Part shown: one piece after another, positions 1 to 5,757 of the stretch
Layout: each line of letters opens with the position of its first letter
Numbering within the stretch: the stretch's first letter is position 1
The notes under the pieces: model-generated
The model's database searches: none
What the model was told of the DNA's origin: nothing
The model's input: only the letters and a program-made list of their open reading frames with translations
Position numbers and translations under genes: made by a program
Assembly (NCBI GenBank): GCA_026982145.1
Contig: JALSHQ010000007.1
Location: 1-7,015 of the forward strand
Length of the DNA stretch: 7,015 bases
Reading direction: 5' to 3'
DNA from: Gammaproteobacteria bacterium
GTDB lineage: Bacteria > Pseudomonadota > Gammaproteobacteria > SZUA-140

Positions 1-834
1 TTTGAGCTACATGGCCACCTCGGCGCAGGTGCTTATATCTGCGGTGAAGAGACGGCACTACTTGAGTCGCTGGAAGGTAAAAAAGGGCAGCCACGATTCA
101 AGCCCCCATTCCCAGCAAATTTTGGGTTGTATGGCCGCCCAACCACGATCAATAACACTGAAACTTTAGCATCCGTGCCTGCCATCATGCGCAATGGTGG
201 TGAGTGGTTTCTAAATCTTGGTAAGCCGAACAACGGCGGGGTTAAGCTCTTTTCAGTATCGGGGCACGTGAACAATCCCGGTAATTTTGAAATCCCTATG
301 GGCACCCCTTTTAAAGACCTGCTTGAATTGGCGGGAGGGGTTCGCGATGGACATCAACTTAAGGCTGTGATTCCGGGTGGTTCATCAATGCCGGTCATGC
401 CTGCGGATGTCATTATGGAATGCACCATGGATTACGATTCGCTGTCAAAAGCGGGCAGTGGCTTAGGTTCAGGTGCTGTGATCGTGATGGACGAGACCAC
501 CTGCATGGTTAAGGCGCTGCTGCGGATTTCGCGCTTCTATTACGCCGAGTCATGTGGCCAATGTACACCATGCCGTGAAGGGACCGGTTGGTTATGGCGC
601 ATCATTCAGCGCATCGAAAATGGCGAAGGGCAGCAGGGAGACTTGGAGCGTTTGGTGCAGACGGCCAACCGGATTGAGGGGCGCACCATCTGTGCCTTTG
701 GTGACGCAGCAGCATGGCCTGTAACCAGCTTTATAGAACGCTACCGTGAAGAATTCGAATACCACATTGAACATAAACGCTGCATGGTGGGTGCCGGCGC
801 TCAACCGAGCAATAAGTCGGAGGTGGCCGCATGA
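1..834 (+). CDS. nuoF: NADH-quinone oxidoreductase subunit F, 3' part (5' end outside window)
   Basis: This is the C-terminal 277 residues of the NADH-oxidising subunit of complex I, on the cytoplasmic tip of the peripheral arm. The frame is open from base 1, so the start lies upstream; family members run to about 420-450 residues, so roughly the first third is missing. Seen in the sequence: the GAGAYICGEETALL segment (window residues 8-21), which carries the conserved Glu pair of the FMN/NADH pocket, then the conserved PFPANFGLYGRPTTINNTET stretch. Near the C-terminus, Cys185, Cys188 and Cys191 in SCGQCTPCREG plus Cys231 in TICAFGDAAAWP supply the four ligands of [4Fe-4S] cluster N3. Known for the family: NADH gives a hydride to FMN, and electrons pass through N3 to NuoG. 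The TGA stop overlaps the nuoG start (ATGA), suggesting coupled translation. The identification is secure; only the upstream boundary is unknown. Confidence 0.98.
   Translation, partial: FELHGHLGAGAYICGEETALLESLEGKKGQPRFKPPFPANFGLYGRPTTINNTETLASVPAIMRNGGEWFLNLGKPNNGGVKLFSVSGHVNNPGNFEIPMGTPFKDLLELAGGVRDGHQLKAVIPGGSSMPVMPADVIMECTMDYDSLSKAGSGLGSGAVIVMDETTCMVKALLRISRFYYAESCGQCTPCREGTGWLWRIIQRIENGEGQQGDLERLVQTANRIEGRTICAFGDAAAWPVTSFIERYREEFEYHIEHKRCMVGAGAQPSNKSEVAA
819..824 (+). promoter_or_regulatory. Ribosome binding site of nuoG
   Basis: GGAGGT lies inside the last codons of nuoF, six bases before the ATG at 831. It is a near-ideal Shine-Dalgarno sequence and supports 831 as the nuoG start. 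No in-frame ATG or GTG lies between 831 and the start of the ferredoxin fold to compete with it. Confidence 0.8.
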
Positions 835-3239
835 GTGCAGCACCAGAGACATTAGAAGATATCTCAGTCAGCATTGAGATCAATGGCCAAACTGTAAACG
901 CGCGCCGTGGTGACATGTTGATTGAAGCTGCGGACGATGCTGGCATCTCAATCCCGCGTTTCTGTTACCACAAAAAGCTTTCAATCGCTGCAAGCTGTCG
1001 TATGTGTCTGGTTGAAGTCGATAAGGTACCTAAGCCGCTACCTGCATGTGCAACACCTGTTACTGAAGGGATGAAGGTTTTTACCAACTCCCATAAAGCG
1101 ATTGAGGCGCAACAGGGGGTGATGGAGTTTCTCTTGGTTAACCACCCTCTGGATTGCCCGATCTGTGATCAAGGGGGCGAATGCGAATTGCAGGAGCTCT
1201 CCATCGGTTACGGTGGCACTCACTCAGGCTTTAGTGAAGAGAAACGTGTTGTGGGTGATAAGGACATCGGCTCACTGATTTCGACCGAAATGACCCGCTG
1301 CATCCACTGCACACGCTGCGTTCGTTTTGGTGATGAAATTGCAGGTGTACGTGAGCTGGGCGCTGTGGGGCGTGGTGAAAGCCTATCGATCGGCACTTAT
1401 ATTCAGAAGTCACTAAAGTCTGAGATGTCGGGTAATGTCATTGATCTTTGCCCTGTCGGCGCGCTCACTTCTAAGCCGTTTCGCTACACCGCACGCGCGT
1501 GGGAGATGACGGAACTGCCTTCGATTGCAGCGCACGACTGTGCCGGCTCTGCGACCAACATTAAGGTGCGCCGTGATCAAGTCATGCGAGTTGATCCGCG
1601 TGAAAATGGAAGCATTAATGAAGTGTGGCTTTCAGATCGTGACCGTTTTAGCTATGAAGCGTTAAATAGCGAAGCGCGCCTAACAGTACCGATGATAAAG
1701 CAGGACGGCTACTGGCAAGAGACCGACTGGTCGACTGCACTTGAGGCTGCGGTTCAAGGAATTCAGGCGGCATCTGCTGGTAAAATTGGCGCGCTGCTCT
1801 CGCCAAATTCTACCCTCGAAGAGAGTTATCTGCTGCAAAAACTGGTGCGCGGGTTGGGAAGTTCCAACATCGATCATCGCTTGCGCCAAATTGATTTTTC
1901 TACTGAAAAAAATGATCCGCTATTACCATGGCTAGGCGAAGCGATTGAGTCGCTTGATAATACCAGTGCAGCATTGTTGATTGGCTCATATTTACGGAAA
2001 GAGCAACCGATTATCAACCACCGCCTGCGCACGGCGACTCGCAGCGGTGCCAGCGTAATGGTGGTGAATTCAGTGGATTATGAATTTAACTATTCATTAA
2101 AAGAACGCATTATCGAATCACCTGCAGGCATGGAGCATGCGCTGGCCGCAATTGCAAAGGCAGCCATTGCGCTGTCCGGAAAAGCAGCCCCAGATGGATT
2201 GACGGCGCTGCTTGAGTCGGTCACTGCAGAGGCGGCACACAAAAGCATTGCAGAGACATTGAGTGCCGGCAAGCAGAGTACGGTGCTGCTTGGTACGCTT
2301 TCAACAATGCACCCTGCATATTCAACCCTGCGTGCGCTCGCCACAGTCATTGCTGAGCACACTGGTTCATCACTGGGCTACTTATCCGCCGGTGCCAATA
2401 GCACCGGTGCCGTGATTGCCGGTGCGCAACCCCATCGTGGTGTCGCTGCAGCAGCACACTCAACCACTGGCTTGAATGCTGTTGAGATGATGGCACAGCC
2501 ACAACAGGCCTATATTTTACATGGCGTTGAAGCCGAGTTGGATTGCGCCAACAGTGCTACAGCCGTTGCTGCGTTGAGCAGCAGTTTTGTTGTCTCGATG
2601 ACCCCATTCGTAAGCGATGAAATGAAGGCCTACGCCGATGTGTTGCTGCCCGTAAGCGCACACTCCGAAACATCTGGGACTTTCGTAAACATTGAAGGTA
2701 AATGGCAGAGCTTCGCCGGCTCGGTATCGCCAAAAGGTGAAGCGCGCCCTGCATGGAAGGTGTTGCGTGTGTTGGGCAATCTTTTCAAGCAGCCTGGTTT
2801 TGACTACATCTCATCTGAAGAAGTGCGTGATGAAGTTGCTGCAGCCGCCGTATCGCTCAAACCATCGAACGAAATGGTGTGGCGCTGCCCTGAAAAATTA
2901 TCAGCGCAAGAGAGTGGGGTGACTCGCATTGCGGATCTGCCAGCTTACTTGGCCGATAACGTGGTCAGGCGTGCGGCCTCACTGCAGTCCGCTGATGAGC
3001 GTTCAACCGCAACGGCTTATCTCTCAGCAGAAACGGCTGCGAATAACGGGCTGCAAGATGCTACAGCAGTGAGCATTACTCAAGCTGGGGTGACGATAGC
3101 TTTACCACTCTCGATTAATGAGCGCGTTGCAAAAGGGTGTCTGCTGTTGGCAACAGGGCTGGGTGAGACTGCTGGCATGGATCTGGGGAATACAACAATC
3201 GATTTGGCACAAGCCGAACTCGACAAGGTAGGGAGCTGA
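831..3239 (+). CDS. nuoG: NADH-quinone oxidoreductase subunit G
   Basis: This is the largest peripheral-arm subunit of complex I (802 residues), carrying electrons from NuoF towards NuoI. The N-terminal ferredoxin-like domain holds Cys45, Cys56, Cys59 and Cys73 for [2Fe-2S] cluster N1b. His105, Cys109, Cys112 and Cys118 (HPLDCPICDQGGEC) are the His-ligated N5 cluster. Cys157, Cys160, Cys163 and Cys207 (CIHCTRC and DLCPVGAL) are N4. From about residue 225 the protein is molybdopterin-oxidoreductase-like, but like other complex I subunits it is expected to bind no molybdenum cofactor. The extra N7 cluster motif of enterobacterial NuoG is absent; only Cys237 remains in that region. The segment from about residue 518, SAGANSTGAVIAGAQPHRG, resembles a conserved NuoG stretch. 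The length is shorter than E. coli NuoG (about 900 residues) and close to that of other proteobacteria. The C-terminal part is Ala-rich and more divergent. The start is set by the GGAGGT site and the ATGA overlap with nuoF; nuoH follows after 10 bases. Confidence 0.98.
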   Translation: MSAAPETLEDISVSIEINGQTVNARRGDMLIEAADDAGISIPRFCYHKKLSIAASCRMCLVEVDKVPKPLPACATPVTEGMKVFTNSHKAIEAQQGVMEFLLVNHPLDCPICDQGGECELQELSIGYGGTHSGFSEEKRVVGDKDIGSLISTEMTRCIHCTRCVRFGDEIAGVRELGAVGRGESLSIGTYIQKSLKSEMSGNVIDLCPVGALTSKPFRYTARAWEMTELPSIAAHDCAGSATNIKVRRDQVMRVDPRENGSINEVWLSDRDRFSYEALNSEARLTVPMIKQDGYWQETDWSTALEAAVQGIQAASAGKIGALLSPNSTLEESYLLQKLVRGLGSSNIDHRLRQIDFSTEKNDPLLPWLGEAIESLDNTSAALLIGSYLRKEQPIINHRLRTATRSGASVMVVNSVDYEFNYSLKERIIESPAGMEHALAAIAKAAIALSGKAAPDGLTALLESVTAEAAHKSIAETLSAGKQSTVLLGTLSTMHPAYSTLRALATVIAEHTGSSLGYLSAGANSTGAVIAGAQPHRGVAAAAHSTTGLNAVEMMAQPQQAYILHGVEAELDCANSATAVAALSSSFVVSMTPFVSDEMKAYADVLLPVSAHSETSGTFVNIEGKWQSFAGSVSPKGEARPAWKVLRVLGNLFKQPGFDYISSEEVRDEVAAAAVSLKPSNEMVWRCPEKLSAQESGVTRIADLPAYLADNVVRRAASLQSADERSTATAYLSAETAANNGLQDATAVSITQAGVTIALPLSINERVAKGCLLLATGLGETAGMDLGNTTIDLAQAELDKVGS

Positions 3240-3249
3240 GTAGAGCCAT

Positions 3250-4308
3250 ATGATTGAGCTACTACTATCAATCTGGAATCTGGTGCCTGAAGCACTACAG
3301 ACACTGTTGATTATTATTTTGAAGATCGTCGTGATTGCGGTGCCAATCATGTTAACGGTTGCCTATATCACCTTAGCGGAACGCAAGGTCATCGGTTATA
3401 TCCAAGTGCGTATCGGCCCTAATCGGGTGGGGCCACGAGGTCTACTGCAGCCGATTGCGGATGGCCTAAAGCTGGTGATGAAAGAGATCCTCATTCCCAC
3501 CAATGCCAATCGCTTTCTCTTTGTCATTGCACCGCTACTCGCACTTGCCCCAGCATTGGCTTGCTGGGCAGTCATCCCCTTTGCCGATGGCTGGGTACTA
3601 GCAGATATTGATGCCGGGCTGCTCTATGTATTAGCACTTAGCTCGATGGGGGTTTACGGTTTAATCATAGCCGGTTGGGCCTCTAATTCTAAATACGCAT
3701 TCTTGGGGTCGATTCGCTCAGCGGCGCAGATGGTCTCTTATGAAATTGCGATGGGCTTTGCGCTCGTCGGTGTACTGATGGCCGCAGGCAGCATGAATCT
3801 GAGCACGATTGTTGAGTCACAATCAGGTAGCTTCCTGCACTGGTTCTGGCTACCACTATTTCCACTCTTCTTGGTCTATTTTATTGCGGGCTTAGCAGAG
3901 ACTAACCGTGCGCCCTTTGATGTTGCTGAAGGCGAGTCTGAAATTGTTGCCGGCTTTCATGTTGAGTATTCAGGGATGGCATTTGCGCTATTCTTCTTAG
4001 CTGAATATGCGAATATGATCCTGATCTCTATTCTGACCGCCATTATGTTTATGGGTGGCTGGCTCTCACCGTTTCAAGGGATTCCGCTGCTGGAAGACCT
4101 CTTCTCATTCGTTCCTGGCATTGTTTGGATATTGCTAAAGACCTCCTTTCTACTACTTCTGTTTTTATGGTTTCGCGCGACGTTTCCACGCTATCGTTAC
4201 GATCAGGTAATGCGTTTAGGCTGGAAGGTTTTTATCCCGATCACTATCGCTTGGATTCTAGTGGTGGGTGTAGGCGTGATGGCTGAAATCGGACCATGGT
4301 TTGATTAA
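3250..4308 (+). CDS. nuoH: NADH-quinone oxidoreductase subunit H
   Basis: This integral membrane subunit (352 residues, about eight transmembrane helices) is the heel of complex I and forms the quinone-binding chamber together with NuoB and NuoD. Seen in the sequence: a first helix at roughly residues 15-42, followed by the family signature AERKVIGYIQVRIGPNRVGP (43-62) and GLLQPIADGLKL. Later come LGSIRSAAQMVSYEIAMG (about 152-169) and the acidic cytoplasmic loop AETNRAPFDVAEGESEIVAG (216-235), whose Glu217, Glu228, Glu230 and Glu231 are typical of the loop thought to couple quinone reduction to proton movement. PRYRYDQVMRLGWK (313-326) precedes the last helix. The length is normal for the family. 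The ATG at 3250 is the natural start. The nearest good Shine-Dalgarno-like match, GGGAG at 3231-3235, is 14 bases away, which is rather far, so translation may be coupled to the nuoG stop 10 bases upstream. Confidence 0.98.
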   Translation: MIELLLSIWNLVPEALQTLLIIILKIVVIAVPIMLTVAYITLAERKVIGYIQVRIGPNRVGPRGLLQPIADGLKLVMKEILIPTNANRFLFVIAPLLALAPALACWAVIPFADGWVLADIDAGLLYVLALSSMGVYGLIIAGWASNSKYAFLGSIRSAAQMVSYEIAMGFALVGVLMAAGSMNLSTIVESQSGSFLHWFWLPLFPLFLVYFIAGLAETNRAPFDVAEGESEIVAGFHVEYSGMAFALFFLAEYANMILISILTAIMFMGGWLSPFQGIPLLEDLFSFVPGIVWILLKTSFLLLLFLWFRATFPRYRYDQVMRLGWKVFIPITIAWILVVGVGVMAEIGPWFD

Positions 4309-4311
4309 GGA
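4307..4311 (+). promoter_or_regulatory. Ribosome binding site of nuoI
   Basis: AAGGA overlaps the TAA stop of nuoH and lies ten bases before the ATG at 4322. It favours that ATG over the upstream in-frame TTG at 4301, which would lie before the site and add only seven poorly conserved-looking residues (MIKDSDA). Confidence 0.65.
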
Positions 4312-4321
4312 TAGTGATGCG

Positions 4322-4810
4322 ATGAGTAAGGTCCAATATTATTTAAAAAGTTTTCTGCTGTGGGAGCTGCTCCTTGGGCTAAAGCTGACGGGCAAGTATT
4401 TCTTTAAAACGAAGATTACCGTTCAGTACCCAGAAGAGAAGACACCACAATCAAACCGTTTTAGAGGGCTGCATGCGCTGCGTCGCTACCCTAATGGTGA
4501 AGAACGCTGCATTGCTTGCAAACTATGTGAAGCGGTTTGTCCTGCACTGGCGATCACGATTGACGCCGAGCCGCGTGAAGATGGTTCGCGTCGTACCACC
4601 CGTTATGATATAGACCTTTTTAAATGTATTTACTGTGGGTTTTGTGAAGAGGCCTGCCCGGTGGATGCGATTGTTGAGACCCGTGTTTTTGAATACACCT
4701 TTGAAACACGTGATGAGAGTGTCATGACAAAAGAGAAGCTATTGGCGCATGGCGATATGCATGAGAAGCAGATTGCTGCTGACCGTGCACAAGATGCTAA
4801 ATTCCGTTAA
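4322..4810 (+). CDS. nuoI: NADH-quinone oxidoreductase subunit I
   Basis: This ferredoxin-like subunit of complex I (162 residues) sits at the junction of the peripheral and membrane arms and relays electrons from NuoG to cluster N2 on NuoB. Two classical 8Fe motifs are visible. Cys63, Cys66, Cys69 and Cys73 lie in CIACKLCEAVCPALA, and Cys102, Cys105, Cys108 and Cys112 in CIYCGFCEEACPVDA. These bind clusters N6a and N6b, each motif lending its fourth Cys to the other cluster as in 2[4Fe-4S] ferredoxins. The N-terminal stretch to about residue 30 (YYLKSFLLWELLLGLKLTGK) is amphipathic and lies along the membrane in known structures. RFRGLHALRRYPNGEE is the conserved lead-in to the first motif. 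The chosen start gives the usual short proteobacterial length; a TTG start at 4301 is possible but less likely. nuoH ends 13 bases upstream. Confidence 0.98.
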   Translation: MSKVQYYLKSFLLWELLLGLKLTGKYFFKTKITVQYPEEKTPQSNRFRGLHALRRYPNGEERCIACKLCEAVCPALAITIDAEPREDGSRRTTRYDIDLFKCIYCGFCEEACPVDAIVETRVFEYTFETRDESVMTKEKLLAHGDMHEKQIAADRAQDAKFR

Positions 4811-4822
4811 CAGAATGGCAGA

Positions 4823-5431
4823 ATGATGAGTATAGAGCCGATCCTATTTTATATTTTTTCGACAATCCTAGTGCTGGCATCAGCAGCTGTTGTGACTGTT
4901 CGCAATCCCGTTTATGCGGCGCTCTGCCTAGTATTAGCTTTTTTTACCTGTGCTGCCGTATGGCTTTTACTTGAGGCTGAATTCCTCGCACTGGTGCTGA
5001 TTTTGGTTTACGTCGGCGCGGTAATGGTGCTGTTTCTATTCGTCATCATGATGCTTGATATCAATTTGGTACGGGCTAAAGAAGGTTTTATCAAATACCT
5101 ACCTGCAGGAGGCTTTGTTGCATTCCTGATTCTAATAGAGATGGCAGTGGTGCTTGGCCCTGAGAACTTTGGTATAGAGGTGACGGGTGAGCCGCTTAAG
5201 CATGCGGCAGATTACAGCAACACTAAAGAGTTGGGCGTTGCACTTTATACTCATTATGCATATCCATTTGAAATCGCAGGGGCACTATTACTATTAGCCA
5301 TTGTGGCGGCCATTTCGCTCACCATGCGCCGCCGTCCTGACAGCAAATACCAAGACCCTGCAGAGCAGGTAGCCGTGAAACGTGAAGACCGCGTACGTCT
5401 GGTAAAAATGCCTTCGGAGAATAAGCAATGA
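4823..5431 (+). CDS. nuoJ: NADH-quinone oxidoreductase subunit J
   Basis: This small membrane subunit (202 residues) lies between NuoH and the antiporter-like subunits. Five hydrophobic segments are visible, at about residues 6-26, 29-50, 54-78, 95-112 and 147-167. The third contains LVYVGAVMVLFLFVIMML, the most conserved part of the family; the Tyr63-Gly65 region corresponds to the helix known to switch between alpha and pi-bulge forms during turnover. The segment GVALYTHYAYPFEIAGALLL before the last helix is also typical. A charged tail of about 35 residues (RRRPDSKYQDPAEQVAVKRE and beyond) follows the last helix. Two tandem ATGs (4823 and 4826) are possible starts, differing by one residue, and no convincing Shine-Dalgarno sequence precedes them. 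The gene starts 12 bases after nuoI, and its stop overlaps the nuoK start as ATGA. Confidence 0.96.
   Translation: MMSIEPILFYIFSTILVLASAAVVTVRNPVYAALCLVLAFFTCAAVWLLLEAEFLALVLILVYVGAVMVLFLFVIMMLDINLVRAKEGFIKYLPAGGFVAFLILIEMAVVLGPENFGIEVTGEPLKHAADYSNTKELGVALYTHYAYPFEIAGALLLLAIVAAISLTMRRRPDSKYQDPAEQVAVKREDRVRLVKMPSENKQ
5416..5420 (+). promoter_or_regulatory. Ribosome binding site of nuoK
   Basis: GGAGA inside the last codons of nuoJ lies seven bases before the ATG at 5428. It is a good Shine-Dalgarno match and confirms the start that overlaps the nuoJ stop codon. Confidence 0.75.
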
Positions 5432-5733
5432 TTGAACTCTCTGATTTCCTGATTTTGGGTGCGATACTATTTTGTATCAGTCTGGCGGGCATCTTCCTTA
5501 ATCGTAAAAACATTATCATTATTCTGATGGCGATTGAGTTGATGTTGTTAGCCGTCAATATGAACTTCGTTGCCTTCTCTCATTATCAGGGCAATATCGA
5601 TGGTCAGATTTTCGTATTTTTTATACTCACGGTAGCTGCGGCAGAGGCCGCGATTGGCCTAGCGATTTTGATACTGTTATTCCGTACCAAGCGGACGATT
5701 AATGTCGATCGTCTTGATTCGTTGAAGCACTAA
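5428..5733 (+). CDS. nuoK: NADH-quinone oxidoreductase subunit K
   Basis: This is the smallest antiporter-like membrane subunit of complex I (101 residues, the standard length), homologous to MrpC of Mrp-type cation/proton antiporters. Three transmembrane helices are visible, at about residues 5-24, 29-49 and 60-84. Helices two and three each carry a buried glutamate: Glu37 in LMAIELMLLAVN and Glu73 in TVAAAEAAIGLAI. These correspond to the two membrane glutamates known to be needed for proton translocation (E36 and E72 in E. coli numbering). LAGIFLNRKNIIIILMAIE is the conserved signature. With NuoJ and NuoH it forms the route between the quinone chamber and the distal pumps. Its ATG overlaps the nuoJ TGA, so translational coupling is likely. 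Confidence 0.98.
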   Translation: MIELSDFLILGAILFCISLAGIFLNRKNIIIILMAIELMLLAVNMNFVAFSHYQGNIDGQIFVFFILTVAAAEAAIGLAILILLFRTKRTINVDRLDSLKH

Positions 5734-5744
5734 ATATTTGGGAT

Positions 5745-5748
5745 AGGA
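5745..5748 (+). promoter_or_regulatory. Ribosome binding site of nuoL
   Basis: AGGA in the 24-base nuoK-nuoL spacer lies nine bases before the ATG at 5758 and supports that start. The rest of the spacer shows no hairpin or promoter-like element. Confidence 0.65.
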
Positions 5749-5757
5749 ACTGAGCGG

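Noticed and set aside
127..834. A possible TTG start for nuoF at 127
   Set aside because: The same frame is open to base 1 and encodes the conserved GAGAYICGEETALL segment upstream, so 127 is internal and the gene starts before the window.
592..946. Reverse-strand open frames opposite the nuoF end and nuoG start
   Set aside because: They lie wholly antisense to strongly conserved nuoF/nuoG coding sequence, have Cys/Arg/Pro-rich, family-less translations and no supported start site. They are shadows of the real genes.
2090..2362. Reverse-strand open frame of 90 codons inside nuoG
   Set aside because: Its Ser/Ala/Val-rich composition is what the complement of Ala/Ser-rich nuoG codons would give. 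No domain, no ribosome site and no intergenic space supports a gene.
1741..2922. Short forward open frames in the second frame within nuoG (1741-1935 and 2692-2922)
   Set aside because: Both are embedded in the uninterrupted nuoG frame and have Arg/Cys/Lys-rich nonsense-like translations. Neither indicates a frameshift, because nuoG itself reads through.
4301..4321. TTG at 4301 as the nuoI start
   Set aside because: It would overlap the nuoH end and add seven residues; the ATG at 4322 has a properly spaced AAGGA site and gives the usual 162-residue length.
5734..5757. The nuoK-nuoL spacer as a possible internal promoter or terminator
   Set aside because: At 24 bases it is too short for a full promoter; no inverted repeat with a T-run is present. 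It holds only the nuoL ribosome binding site.
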